A DNA stretch of 64,000 bases. Source: Daucus carota subsp. sativus. Taxonomy: Eukaryota > Streptophyta > Magnoliopsida > Apiales > Apiaceae. The stretch spans positions 5,236,501 to 5,300,500 of the forward strand of contig NC_030387.2 in assembly GCF_001625215.2 (NCBI RefSeq), in the 5' to 3' direction. A model generated the notes under the pieces. That model saw only the letters and a list, made by a program, of their open reading frames with translations, was not told the origin of the DNA and did not search any database. Of the stretch, positions 11,117-22,664 are shown in pieces. The first letter of the stretch is position 1. Every line of letters starts with the position of its first letter. The position numbers and the translations under genes were made by a program.

Positions 11117-11308
11117 TTGCCAGTGCATGTAAGTATAGGCCGGTAAAAGTACTACTCATTATGGTTGATAGGCTGAAAAGTGGAGGCAGCATACGTGTCA
11201 ACAGCTGGAGACAAAGAAATAGTGGCAGGAACTGTAATATGAAGGAACTTGAAAGGCGAAAGTTAAGTTGGGAGAAGTTACTGTTCCAAAGAGGTAACAT
11301 GAACTATT

Positions 11309-12254
11309 ATATACATAGATATATAGAAGTATATATAATAATTAAGAAATATTAAAATCTTTACATAAAAATCTTTATGCGTACATTTTTTAATGCGTGT
11401 ACATTTTTTGTTTGATGAGAAAGCAGAGGAAATTTCCTTTGCAAGAGGAGTGGAAACATCTCTATACTCCAGCAATTTCTTCCTAAGAAATTTTTTTTAA
11501 TTAAAACATCATAGACCCTTTTTGTAACGCAAAATATTGTGATATAAAGGAATGTATGTAATATTCTCGCTAATCTCTAACTTTACAAGGGGAGTTCTAT
11601 CTACAATTTTGAATCCGTTATTATAAGATCTAAAACTTCAAATAGAACCTCTAATTATTAGTTCTAGATCGTTCCTTCTTCGTGGACTTTAATCTTCTTG
11701 GGTTGGAAGTCCAAAAAGATGTATTTCCCTTGTTTTTTATTTTTTTTTTCCTATTCTCTGTTTTCACAGAACAACATTTTCATATTTTATGTTTTTTATT
11801 TTTAATAATTGCTTTATAAGGAAGCACAATATTTTTTCCGAAGCCTGTTTTCCTTTAACAGAAATAGAAAATAAATTTTAGTTATGAAATTGAACCTTGA
11901 TTAAATTTTTTGCAGTATAAGGTTGGCCGGTCCGTACGGTTTTAAATTCCAATTTGATGAGTCTTGCAATGTCGGTAGAAACTAGAAAGTGATTCGCTTT
12001 TTATTCCACATTTAATGCAAATCTAAAAACGGCTCCCCATGCATTTGATTATCATAAACGTCGTACATTAAGCATATGCAGCACGGTAGGCACGCCTAGA
12101 ATACATTTCCTTTGTTTCACAACAGATCTCAAGCTTTAATTATCATGCATAAACCTTAATCTTCATTTTTGATTGCAAGTACTTGGTTCTTTTCTCCATC
12201 ATTCACAATTCAACTCCTGAGGTACAAGTGTTTGTTTTGTTTTGTTTTGAAATT
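11309..12254. other. 5' flank of PG2
   Basis: AT-rich DNA without a recognisable gene. The part close to 12254 is the PG2 promoter and leader; no unambiguous TATA box stands out. Confidence 0.45.
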
Positions 12255-15169
12255 ATGCCTAAAGAGCTACACACTTGTCTCCTCTCTATACTATGCTTTG
12301 CATTATGGGCATTTCCATGCGACTCGTATAACGTGGTTCACTTTGGTGCAAAACCAAATGGACGATCTGACTCCTCACTTTCTTTCCTCCGCACGTGGAT
12401 GGCCGCATGCAACTCAGTGCGGCCATCCACGGTGTACGTCCCGCGAGGAACGTATTTATTAAGGCCTGTTACCTTCAGTGGCTCATGCAAGAATAGGGTA
12501 ACGTTCCAGATTGAAGGAACTCTTGTAGCTCCGTATGATTATTGGTCCATGGGAAACTCCGGCTACTGGATTTTGTTTAAAGAGGTTAGTAGAGTGTCAA
12601 TTCTTGGTGGAAAAATAGATGGGAGAGGTGCTGGATTTTGGGGGTGCAGAAGAAAAGGTGGTAATTGCCCCGTTGGTGCAAGGGTAAGTACACTACTACT
12701 CCTGCATAACTCAATAATCAATACACAGTTCATTATACTTTTCCTTTGCCACGTCTACCTTATAACTTAGAGCAAGTCCAATAACTTATCTAAATTAACT
12801 CATAAACTTACATTAACGTAATGTATTAAAAAATATTACTCGAACCAAATTTGCTTGCCATTACCTATTTTTATGTAACCTCTGTTCATTACCTATTCAA
12901 TATTTATGAATAAAAAATTCATCTACCTCCTTCTTTCTTTAACTTTTCTCTCCTTTCCCTCAAATTTATTATTAAAATAATATTTGGGAACAAAAACTTG
13001 GAATTGTTATTGAAATTGACACTAAAAATAGATTCTCTAAATCTGTAGAACATACTATGACTCGCTATTTTATATTATTAATAGACAATGAGATAGTACA
13101 CGCACTAAGACTCATTATTAACAGGTAACCTATCGGACTAGCTATTGACTTTTACAGGCACTTTGTGAGACTTAAGTTACCTTAATTTGTAGTTAAATGC
13201 TAGCTAGTGTAACTAATTAGTTGCTTTGTTAAATCCCATAAATTGAGTGCCAAGAAAGCTGTAGTTGCTGCATGCATGAGATAAATTGAAAGAAAAGACA
13301 GCATAAGAATAATTATTTAAAATGAACGTACAAACTTGCATGATACTCCGTATAGAATATTGACTTGAACGAAATAGTAATATAGTGAATGGGCAATGTG
13401 TGTGTGAATGCAGTCGATATCATTCATGTGGTGTAAAGACATATACGTAAGGGGATTGACCTCAATCAACAGCCAAACCATTCATATGGCGATTGGACAA
13501 AGCAAAAACATGAGAATCGAGTACACGACCATCAGAGCCCCAAGTCGAAGCCCAAATACAGACGGCATTCATGTGCAACACTCTTCAGACATTAGCATCA
13601 GAAGAAGCATTATTAAAACCGGAGATGACTGCGTTTCAATTGGTCCAGGCACCACCAACATGTGGGTCGAACGCATCGGTTGCGGCCCTGGACACGGCAT
13701 CAGGTACTTTTATTCATACTATATTAATGCACAAATACATGACCCTTGATCATCAATCTCCATACAATCATTTTATGATAACTATGTTTGGATATGTAGT
13801 GCTTTTGCTTTTACTTTTTTCAGGTAATTTTAAGAATTTTGAACACACACGTTTGAAAAATATTATATTTAAATTGTTTTTGTGAATAGAAGTTTTTTTT
13901 TTTTTGTTGTTGAGAAATGAGAACAGTGAATAGAAGTATTAGTGTCATATTTTTATTAACAAAAAAAGTTAAGCGACTAAAAGTTCCAAATAGAGGCAGT
14001 AGCAGACCGTAAAAAAAATGTTGTATATTAATGTGTCATTGTAATAATCTTACATAAATTCTTTTTTGTGAGACATTCAGAAAAAAATTGTAGGGGCCGT
14101 TTGGATGAGTTTAAAATAAGTGTTTTTTTCTTAAAATAAAAAAGTGAAGCAAGTTAAGACTTATAAGTGATTAAGGTGTTTGGGAATTCCTAATTTTTTA
14201 TAAGTGCTTCTCGACTTTTTATACAAACGGATAAAAAAATTAAAACCGGATTTATTACGGAAAGAAGCACTTCTTTCCGGTTGTCCAACAGACATGAGAG
14301 CTAGAGTATAAGTTGTTTAATTGGTGATTTGAAGATTAATTTCAACATTTAGCTTATTACAAAACTTGGTGTTTGCAACATTGCAGCATTGGAAGTCTAG
14401 GAAATGGTATCCGGGAAAAAGGGGTGCAGAACGTGACCGTGACATCGTCGGTGTTCACAAAAACTGATAACGGGGTGCGGATAAAGTCATGGGCGAGACC
14501 CAGCAGCGGATACGCAACCGATATTCATTTCAGAAATCTTGTTATGCTAAATGTGATTAACCCTATTATTATTGATCAAACCTATTGCCCCAATTATCAA
14601 TGCCCTCATCAGGTACGTATACTAATAACCCAAAAATATATATCTTTTTTTCCTGATTTAACCGATATTATAATGCACTTGAAAATTACTCCTTCCGTCC
14701 CCCTCATTTGTTTACATTGGGGAAGGGAGACTCGGCACGCATTCTAATCTCTCGTAAAATGTAGTTTGATAATAAAAATTTGATGTTTAAATTTTCAAAT
14801 TTTTATAAAAAAAGAAAATTTTTAAAAATAAATTATAAAACTATGTTTTATATGCGCCTTAAAATGCGTGTTGAGTAGTGTAAAAAAACCGTAAGGAAAT
14901 GAGTAACAGAGGGAGTACTTAACTGAAATGTGTTCGTTATGTAGAGTTCTGGAGTGAAGATAAGCAGAGTAACCTATACAAATATAAGAGGAAGTTCGTC
15001 AAGACCAGAAGCAATAACCCTGGATTGCAGTCCGACTAATCCCTGCACGGGAATAAAGCTGCACAACATTAGGCTTTCAACTCCGAATAGAGCCACCAGA
15101 GCAGTTTGTTTCAATGCAGGTGGGTATACTAGAGGCCTTGTTATCCCCAGGAGTTGCCTTCGAACATGA
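12255..15169 (+). CDS. Polygalacturonase PG2 (GH28), four exons, intact
   Basis: Predicted secreted pectin-degrading GH28 enzyme of 389 residues. Exons are 12255-12683, 13414-13703, 14387-14612 and 14945-15169, all with GT-AG junctions and phases 0/2/0, as in its three relatives here. I start at the ATG at 12255, which directly precedes a hydrophobic secretion-signal-like segment (CLLSILCFALWAFPC). The same frame is open to an earlier ATG at 12183, which would give a longer, less signal-like N-terminus. Catalytic motifs are complete: SPNTDGI (Asp193), GDDC (Asp214/215), GPGHG (His237), RIK (Arg271/Lys273). It is more diverged than PG3/PG4. Introns 1, 2 and 3 each carry transposon remnants, which makes it the longest of the four genes. 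Confidence 0.92.
12770..13147. mobile_element. Tourist-like MITE remnant in PG2 intron 1
   Basis: The left end TTAGAGCAAGTCCAATAAC and a degenerate inverted counterpart near 13125-13147 (ACCTATCGGACTAGCTATTG) suggest an old Tourist-type insertion. The ends are imperfect and a target duplication is not clear. Confidence 0.4.
13882..13937 (-). mobile_element. Short poly(A) retroposition with 12-bp target duplication, PG2 intron 2
   Basis: GTGAATAGAAGT occurs at 13882-13893 and 13926-13937. The 32 nt between are a T run, GTTGTT, then GAGAAATGAGAACA. On the minus strand this reads as TTCTCATTTCTC... followed by a poly(A) tail, much like the tail of the 58499-58594 insertion. It looks like a severely 5'-truncated SINE. 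Confidence 0.55.
14094..14300. mobile_element. hAT-like MITE remnant, PG2 intron 2
   Basis: Begins GGGGCCGTTTGGATGAG, a start shared by many plant non-autonomous hAT elements, and contains AAGCAAGTTAAGACTTATAA, which recurs near 25890. The right boundary is unclear, probably near the GGTTGTCCAACAGAC block. Confidence 0.45.
14689..14915. mobile_element. Stowaway-type MITE in PG2 intron 3
   Basis: Bounded by CTCCTTCCGTCCCCCTCA on the left and its inverted counterpart ending ACAGAGGGAG on the right, with TA on both sides (14687-14688 and 14916-14917). Length is 227 bp. It is the same family as 50258-50507 and 62906-63156. Confidence 0.85.
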
Positions 15170-15880
15170 TACATGGACGGGAATATAGTGTCAAGATAAG
15201 TTGTTGACACAAATTTTTCTTTATATTGGAAGTGGTGCAAGTGTTTGCAGCATATGAAAAAAGAAGTGTCCCCGAATCACTACTTTTCAAAACTTTTAAA
15301 TCAAAAAATACTCGTTTTCCCCGACTCATTTTTTTTGGAATAAAACAGAGCTTGCATTCCTTAAATCATATCAGTGTCTAATACAGGTTTAATAAAATCA
15401 GGAGGGGTATCAAACCATTCTCCTCCGTCACGTACAATAGGCAGCTTTTGCTAAGGACTTATACATAAATCTAACTAGCACTGGATTTATGTGCTTCAAC
15501 AACTGAATACAATCTTTTACAATTGTATCAAAATAAATTTCTCCTGGACCTCCCTTACACGCGTCAACAAGGACTTGTCTCAATAATACAATAGGTCGGC
15601 CTTCGAAATAGCACCCATGATAGGGCTTCCTTCATTCCCCTGGCTTCTACTCATTTATATATATATTTATATTGGCTACATATTTTAAGAAAAGTGCTCA
15701 AAATAGTATGAAGAGTTCTAAAACATTGGGGTTAAATATCAAATTGGCAGAGGTCATGCACTACTTTACTCAAAGGATGTAGGGTATCATTTGATTGACT
15801 TTATATCATTTGAATCACTAAAATCATAATAATTATTAAAATATATAATTTTAAAAATTTATTCGGAGACTAAAATAATA
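15170..15880. other. 3' flank of PG2 and intergenic DNA
   Basis: No gene or bounded repeat could be recognised; AT-rich sequence with weakly coding short frames only. Confidence 0.45.
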
Positions 15881-15892
15881 TAAGGGGTGTAT

Positions 15893-15985
15893 TCTTTTTT
15901 TCTTTTTCTTTTTTGTAGATGAGAATAAATCTCACAAATTTGAATCGGCAATTCACTGTGATAATTCTTTCATTCAAGAAAGCTT
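15893..15985 (-). mobile_element. SINE-like 3' segment
   Basis: A T-rich run followed by GATGAGAATAAATCTCAC and CGGCAATTCACTGTGATAATT. The same order recurs at 58513-58580. Read on the minus strand it ends in a poly(A)-like tail. It may extend further right as a longer SINE copy, but its 5' end and target duplication were not found. Confidence 0.45.
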
Positions 15986-16255
15986 ATTATCTAACCGTCG
16001 GACATGTAAGATGACCGGGGAAATTTAGACAATAAAACTTTAATGTCCGAAAAGAAAAACCTTTCATCTTCCAAGAATCCTGAAAATTAAAACAAGGGAA
16101 ACAAGAATAATATAAGTCGATATATATAATAGATTATATATATTATAAATTAAAATATCCAATAATTAATTATAAATAAAATCACGTGTATGCATGCTGA
16201 TCAAAATATACACACAATTATGACAACTCATAATTGAGACAATTAAACTCTTAAT

Positions 16256-16435
16256 TAAGGCACAATTAATAAAATATTAACGCGCTTAATTAAGACACAA
16301 TTAACGCCCTCAAATAAGGCACAATTAAAGCCCTCAATTAGGAGGCACAATTTACGCCTCAATTATGAGGCAAAATCAACGCCATCAATTATGAGGCACA
16401 ATTAACGCCCTCAATTATGAGGCACAATTAACGAC
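16256..16435. repeat. Degenerate 26-bp tandem repeat
   Basis: About six or seven diverged units of the form GAGGCACAATTAACGCCCTCAATTAT. The last two or three units are nearly identical and the outer ones are decayed. Confidence 0.75.
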
Positions 16436-16439
16436 TTCC

Positions 16440-17600
16440 TTTGTGAGACCGGATCCATCCCGAAACTATCGTCGCTGTAACCCTCGGCCACCATTGCTAC
16501 GCCATCTCTCCCACACACGACCGTGAAGAGGACGATGACCACCCGAAGTATATCCATCAGTAGATTTAACATACACCAAACCTCAAAGCCTCAAACGCAG
16601 ACAACAAAAACCTCGAATCACTACCAAAAGAATCAATATCGAAAAATCAAAATAATCCCTACTTAAACAAAACTCCATCATCAATCTATTCGCATTATCA
16701 TTGGTAACCACCCAACAAATTCGACAAAACCACGCTATGTGAAAATCATCCGCTTCATTAGCAAGCACAAAATCAGCATCAACTTCAACCAAGTAACTCA
16801 AAGAACGGATGTCGCAGCCACATATTGCATCCAGCACTCGAAACTTGTCGTTTATACTCTCTTTTAATAAAAGAGAAAAACTGAATAATAATTAGTTAAT
16901 AAAAAATGGAAGAAAACATAACAAAATTTACCAAAAAAACAGGTTGAATAATAGATCGGGAAGGGGGTGTGTAAGCCAGAAAGAATACAAAATCTGGGAA
17001 AAGAGAACGAGAGAAAGGAGATATTGAGAGAGGGAGAGAAAGAGACTCTAGAGAAAAATTGTAATTTGTGTTTAATATAAGGGGTGTATTTAATTGAGAT
17101 TTTAAAGAATTTTTTCATTCTATACCGCCTGGTTAGGGTCAAAGTGAGATGGAAGGAGCTTGACCTATGTGCATTAAGCTCCCAACCGTATCAATATTGT
17201 TAGTCACCTCCTACCTAATGGCTAACTTAGGGTCGATTGGATGACGACTCGTCCCGGACATCTTTGTCCTTTAAAGACATCAAGAAAGAATATAGAGAAA
17301 CAAGATAGCAAGAAAAAGAAAATAAGAAGAAAGCACGTTACACACTCGCGACGGCACTCGTAGATGGGGGATTTGTGGTGGGGGGTGTTTGACTTAGTGA
17401 ACCTGGGCTAAGGGATCGTGTGAGATAGTATCACTATTTCATAAGCTTGCCTAAAAATAATTATAGGCCTTGCTAAACGTCACTTACATCAACAAATATC
17501 TGAATCAATTATAGGTTGTATGATATAATGTGAGGAACATGCAAGTAATATATGCAAGCATCTCATAAGATCAAATACAATGACGAGATGAAGAGTCATT
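16440..17600. other. Intergenic DNA with fragmentary coding-like stretch
   Basis: The minus-strand frame 16583-16837 is open but shows no recognisable domain. The stretch TAATATAAGGGGTGTATT occurs near 15870 and near 17073; the second copy continues AATTGAGATTTTAAAG, which is found inverted near 27940-27970 and looks like a MITE end. No gene is supported. Confidence 0.4.
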
Positions 17601-17619
17601 TACATCTTGTCATTTACCA

Positions 17620-18394
17620 TGTTGTGATGGCGAGGATGAAGAATATTTTGTGGTTGTTGAATCGTCAGGATCGCGTGGCTTCATCAAACATACCGTGATA
17701 AGATAGAATCCGGATTCACTAAACCGGGGTCCTACACAAGGACTCCTATTCTGGAAAGCTACCAGCCACATCAGACAACTCCCAGTCCTGCCAGGACACA
17801 CAACCCGGATAGAATTATGAACCTGGGTACCGTCTAACCTATCCGTCGCCCGGAGTCCATATAAGGCCAAACCGACACTTGCTGCGCAAGTCTCAGACTG
17901 ACACAATATGGACCACTCGCAACGGTGAACTACTGAGAGATAGAAACAAATGGAGGAACATTTCAAAAGACTATTCTCACGCTGACACCTGGACACGTGT
18001 AGAGGATCGATCCCCTACACGTGTAGGACCAGGATCCAAGGTACATCCCCTTAAACCCTAATCCCTGGCCTATAAATAAACCAAGGAAGAAGGGTTTAGG
18101 GGTTACATTCTCTCTACACATTCATATATTGCACACACCTGAGCACTCAGCAAATACATAAACACAAAGCCACCCAGCCACCATAAACAACCACCATACA
18201 CCACCCTTCCACACACATAGATGACTCATTTTCTAGTCTTGTCTCTTCCAAAGCCAACTCTTATTCTCACGCCGGAGGCGCCGCGGGGCTCAAACCCCCC
18301 TCCGGCGTTGTTTTGTAGGTGCCCTTCCAGCAGCGACACCTCAGAACAACCACCCACGGCGGAGGAAGGTCCAGACCGGGATTTGGCGTTATCA
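17620..18394 (+). mobile_element. Probable solo LTR (775 bp)
   Basis: Starts TGTTGTGATGG and ends GGCGTTATCA, so it has TG...CA ends, flanked by TACCA and TACCG (4 of 5 bases match, a decayed 5-bp target duplication). Inside, in the expected order, are a TATAAATAAA promoter box (18071-18080), a leader-like stretch, and a GC-rich inverted repeat (CGCCGGAGG ... CCTCCGGCG) typical of U5 regions. No primer-binding site or internal retrotransposon genes adjoin it, hence a solo LTR. Superfamily not assigned; the U5 style is gypsy-like. Confidence 0.65.
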
Positions 18395-19380
18395 TACCGT
18401 GTGAAGAATCGAATGTTACTAAATCATTAGGTAAAATACAAGAAAGATTGATGATTTGTTTTGAGAATGTGGACAACTGATTGAGAAATTTTCATATATT
18501 TGTAGATATATGAGAAAAAGTGTGGCTTCAAACACGTGTTGTGGCCTCATTAGCTGCCCATTCATAAATGGGTGGCAGTTTTCAAGCACTAACAGGTATA
18601 TCGGGCTTTCCTCGCTAGGAAGCACAAAACATCGAAGAGTGGGCTCGCTCTAAACAAGCTTCGCTTCGTTCAGATCCACATTCATCGTGCCATCTTGATT
18701 CCACTTCGCACTGCTGATGGCGTCTAGAAATTGGGGATATATAATTGTTATACCTAAAATTGCACCATGACCTAGACAGGCCCCCACTTGAAGAATACAC
18801 TCAAATGATGAATCTATCTACAAGCAATTTTAAATATCGTTTGGGCTTATAGTTATAATGAACCACACCATTTCATGATTGGGCAGCTATCCAGAATAAG
18901 ATCTAGCCCCACTCATGGGATCAGTGACCGCTGCCAACAAGCTCGCTAGTCATTGGTTCGCAAGCCTCGGGCTCGCTTGTCTTGGGTACGGTGAACTCGG
19001 GCTCGTTAGCCTCGGGATTTTTATCCTTGGGCTCATCAGCATGGGGCTTGTTGACGGCGGGCTCATTATGATGGCATTGTTTCCATTTCAAGAAGGTCCT
19101 GACTGAGGGGTAGCATATTTTATACACTCTCCTATAGACTCCTCAAATGTATATTCTCTTTATTATTGGGTTGCTCATGACTAGTCCACCTTGGATCGCA
19201 TGAGTATAACTTGGTCTTTTTGAAGGCATATGTTAGTTATCTCGAGGCCTCTGTCTCCTCTCATTGTATCACCATCCACTCTATTTGACATAATCCAAGG
19301 AACCTTTATAATTACCTAGGCTTGGATCATGTGAGTTGTGGGTTTCTTGATAGCAACTTCACTACATCATAAAATGCCTG
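18395..19380. other. Intergenic DNA with degenerate 30-bp repeat
   Basis: At about 18930-19090 a degenerate tandem repeat of about 30 bp (GGGCTCGTTAGCCTCGGG-like) gives, on the minus strand, a peptide with recurring Glu-Pro every ten residues (NEPAVNKPHA, DEPKDKNPEA, NEPEFTVPKT). This may be a piece of a low-complexity gene or retroelement region. No start, domain or partner exon can be named. Confidence 0.4.
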
Positions 19381-21080
19381 CAAGAACACACAAAAAATGA
19401 TATCATAATCGCAGAATATGTTGCAATAGCCCAAAAAATGGCTATTGCAACGTAAAATTCAAGTTGCCTTTTTCGATGTTGTCTTAGGCGCCCACTGCAA
19501 TATGCTGCCCATCTAGGTTATTTGTTTCCGAAGAACTATGTGATAGCTTGAAACTCTGAAAATATTGAATACGTAAGCCTCTTGTTTCACTTCCATGATT
19601 TCTTGACTAGCAACTAGGGAATACTTATCTTGCTCTCTAAAGGATCAATTACAAGAACAACTACATTCTCCATCATTTTATGTCACGTGTTCTTAATGAT
19701 ATTCTCTTTCGAAGATAGATCCATCAATTGTTGTTAGACACTTTCTTGGTTAACATGTATAATTTTTTTTGATTTATTTGTATATGTGAAATTTAAATTT
19801 TATCTTAAATTAGAAAAAGTAGTTGAATAGTACTCGGTACATATTCATGGATAATACATCATTGACTCTTGAAACAGGGGGAGTACGGTGCAAGGAGAAG
19901 ATGTTAATGATTGGCATGGCAAAAATGCGGTAGCTCCGCCGCTTTATGCTCATCCGCCGGAACCTCTCATGTCATGTGCCGTTGTCAACTCTAACTAGGA
20001 TTTTTTATGCGACTCTATATATATAAGTCTAGTAACAAGTATTTTTTATCAACATCAGAAAAAAGTTAAAAGTCAAATCTGAGCAATAAACTTCAGGACA
20101 AGTGCATGCACTTATCTTTGCTTTCATTCGAAAAGATTAACTGAGATCCATTACTTTTGACGAAAAATCATAACTTTCCGTTTTTTCTGTTGATGAATAT
20201 GATCAAAGTTGCAAGTTACGGTACATTATAGCCGGATATTCCTAAGCTTAAACTTTTTTCTGGAATATCTCCGATTATATGCTTAAAATTTTAGTCAAAT
20301 GCTTAAAGAGTGATTAGTCACCCTAATACTACTTGAGTTAAGAAAAAATTCTGCAAAATGTAGTGCCATATTCTATCTTGTTCTCTTGTAGCAGAATCTA
20401 GCAATCATTTTTCTCTCCAGAATTGAAAATGCTCTGATCTTTCCCTTTTCATTGCTAACTGTTAAATGGGCTTATCGGTATCTTATTATATTTGAATATT
20501 CTTCCCACTTTCCCACTCGAAAACCCATTTTTCAAGGAGTCAAACTCGATTCTCTTGCGAATCTAAGCTTTGATATCATATTAAGTGATCAATTCTCCTA
20601 AAACCTCAAGGCGTAAGGATGGTTTTCCAGGATCACATTGTATTACAAGAATAATCTCGGCCATCATTATAAATGAGGATGTGCATTCTCGATCAAATAA
20701 TAATCTGTGATAAAGTCACAGAAAATCTGAGCACCACATGTACCAATAAATTGAGGACGATTAGAAGCAGATCTTGATAAAGACAAAATAGATGAGCGGA
20801 ATAATTATGCGTGAAGTAATCTCGTAACAATAGAATAAAACGCCTGATCATGGATCCAGAGATATATTATTATTATTGTTATTATTATTTCTTTCGTGAG
20901 GAACTCTGCGTTACTGCATGATATATGCGAACATGCTCTTCGTATTTCTGGGTTTATCACATGCACTCCCGTAGTACTTATCATAACGTGAATATGATAA
21001 GTCGATAACGTGAGAATTAATCATGACTTTATTCCCATTGTTTCATTTTTCAATTCTGTGTAACTGCAGAACAAGTCAGT
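19381..21080. other. Intergenic DNA and PG3 promoter
   Basis: No gene recognised. Near 20560-20680 a stretch with GCTTTGATATCATATTAAG followed by CTCCTAAAACCTCAAGG resembles the primer-binding-site/LTR junction of the TRIM-like element at 25.6 kb, but diverged. An ATT-type microsatellite lies at 20868-20892. From about 20895 the sequence matches the promoter of PG4. Confidence 0.45.
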
Positions 21081-21088
21081 TATAAATA
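21081..21088 (+). promoter_or_regulatory. TATA box of PG3
   Basis: TATAAATA lies 65 bp before the end of the leader, in good context for a start of transcription near 21110 and a leader of about 40 nt. The equivalent position upstream of PG4 has TTATATATAC. Confidence 0.65.
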
Positions 21089-21152
21089 GCCCTGTGAGCT
21101 TCATGAATCTTCACTACAATCCACTAGTACAAGATACAACTAAATTCCAAGA

Positions 21153-22664
21153 ATGGCTAAGCTAATTCTCTCTTGCATTCTGTTTTTTACATTCACAGCC
21201 CTGTTTTCTCTCTCAAATGCAGCTAATACTATTAATGTGATCAAGTATGGAGCCAAGCCTGATGGCAAAACTGATTCTACGCAGGCATTCGTCAAGGCTT
21301 GGGTGGCGGTATGCAACTCGGCCCAGGCGGTGACGATGTATGTCCCACAAGGGCGTTTTGTCATTAGAGCGGTGGAGTTCAGAGGACCATGCAAGAGTAA
21401 AATTAATGTTCAGATAGATGGAACTATAGTTGCTCCTGGTGATTACCGCGCATTAGGCAATACCGGGAACTGGATATTGTTTATTAAAGTTAACAGAGTT
21501 AGTGTCAATGGGGGAACTCTTGATGCCAGAGGAGCTGCATTTTGGAATTGTAGGGAGTCTGGAAAGAATTGTCCTGAAGGAGCCAGGGTATGTTTTAGTA
21601 GATTATTAAATTATTTTGCATGTGGTTAACTAGACTTGCATTTTATAATAAACTTGCAATGAGTATGTGAGCCTGATAAACAGAACAAAAATTTCAGTCA
21701 ATAACCTTCAACTGGGCGAATGACATAAAAATCAGTGGTCTGACATCGATAAACAGTCAGGCGGCTCACGTGGTGATCAATGGATGCAACAATGTGATGG
21801 TTAGTAATCTGCGGCTTAATGCCCCGGACCAAAGCCCAAACACTGATGGAATTCACGTCCAGACTTCAACAGGTGTTACTATTACCGGAACTACCATCAA
21901 AACGGGTGATGATTGTGTGTCAATTGGTCCTGGTACTAGAAATTTGTGGATGGAACGGATACAGTGCGGCCCTGGACACGGTGTCAGGTAATTCCTTCTT
22001 TATTTTTTGATGTTTTAGGCAAATACTTTTTGCTCTGACATAATTTGCAAAAAAAAAAAAATCTTCTAAATTTTAAAGTCCGCTGATGGCAATTCTTACA
22101 ATTACAGCATTGGAAGTTTGGGAAAAGATGCGAATGAAGCTGGTGTCCAGAACATCACGTTGATAAACTCGGCATTTACAGGTTCAGACAATGGCCTGCG
22201 AATTAAATCATGGGCTAGGCCTACCACTTCCTTTGTCAGAAATGTTGTTTATCAAAATATTCAGATGAGAAATGTGGAGAACCCTATCATTATCGACCAG
22301 AACTACTGCCCCAACAATCAGAATTGTCCTCATCAGGTACCAATTTATATTTTTTACAATTCTAATAAATTTGGCTGATCATATAAGTTTCTTTCTATTG
22401 CTGCTTTGTAATAATAATGTCAAATAATTTTTCATTCGGCAGACTTCTGGGGTGAAGATAACTGGAGTGACGTATAAAAATGTTCAAGGCACGTCGGCTA
22501 GCAAAGTTGCAGTGGCTTTTGATTGCAGTCCTACCCAGAAGTGCACGGGGATTAAATTGCAAGACGTGAAACTCAGTTATCAGAATAGAGATGCACGCTC
22601 AACGTGTAAAAATAGTGGAGGAACAACCAGCGGAACTTCAATGCCAAATAGCTGCTTGAAATAG
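21153..22664 (+). CDS. Polygalacturonase PG3 (GH28), four exons, intact
   Basis: Compact GH28 gene coding for 391 residues: exons 21153-21587, 21698-21987, 22108-22336 and 22443-22664, phases 0/2/0. The N-terminus (MAKLILSCILFFTFTALF) is a clear secretion signal, so the product should act on pectin in the cell wall. Catalytic residues are all present: Asp195 in SPNTDGI, Asp216/217 in GDDC, His239 in GPGHG, Arg273 and Lys275 in RIK. Introns are short (about 100-120 bp). It is the closest relative of PG4, and the resemblance includes about 250 bp of promoter and the 3' flank. The two therefore come from one tandem duplication. Confidence 0.95.

Larger units (their letters stand above)
9309..11308 (-). 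repeat. Duplicated segment, copy B, interrupted by a CACTA fragment
   Basis: The two parts 9309-9545 and 11117-11308 line up continuously with copy A at 8163-8590. The interruption is the CACTA-derived DNA at 9546-11116. The 24-codon ATG-to-donor stretch is preserved at 9462-9391 with a few amino-acid changes. The two copies therefore arose by local duplication before the transposon fragment entered copy B. Confidence 0.7.

Noticed and set aside
16583-16837. 84-codon minus-strand frame with acidic composition
   Set aside because: Open but without recognisable domain, start context or neighbouring exons; kept only as part of the intergenic description.
17610-17996. 128-codon minus-strand frame
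   Set aside because: Falls within the LTR, which explains its higher GC and openness; no retrotransposon protein motif is present.
19375-19500. A CACTACA motif that might mark another CACTA element
   Set aside because: Only the first seven bases fit; no subterminal repeats, matching end or target duplication were found.
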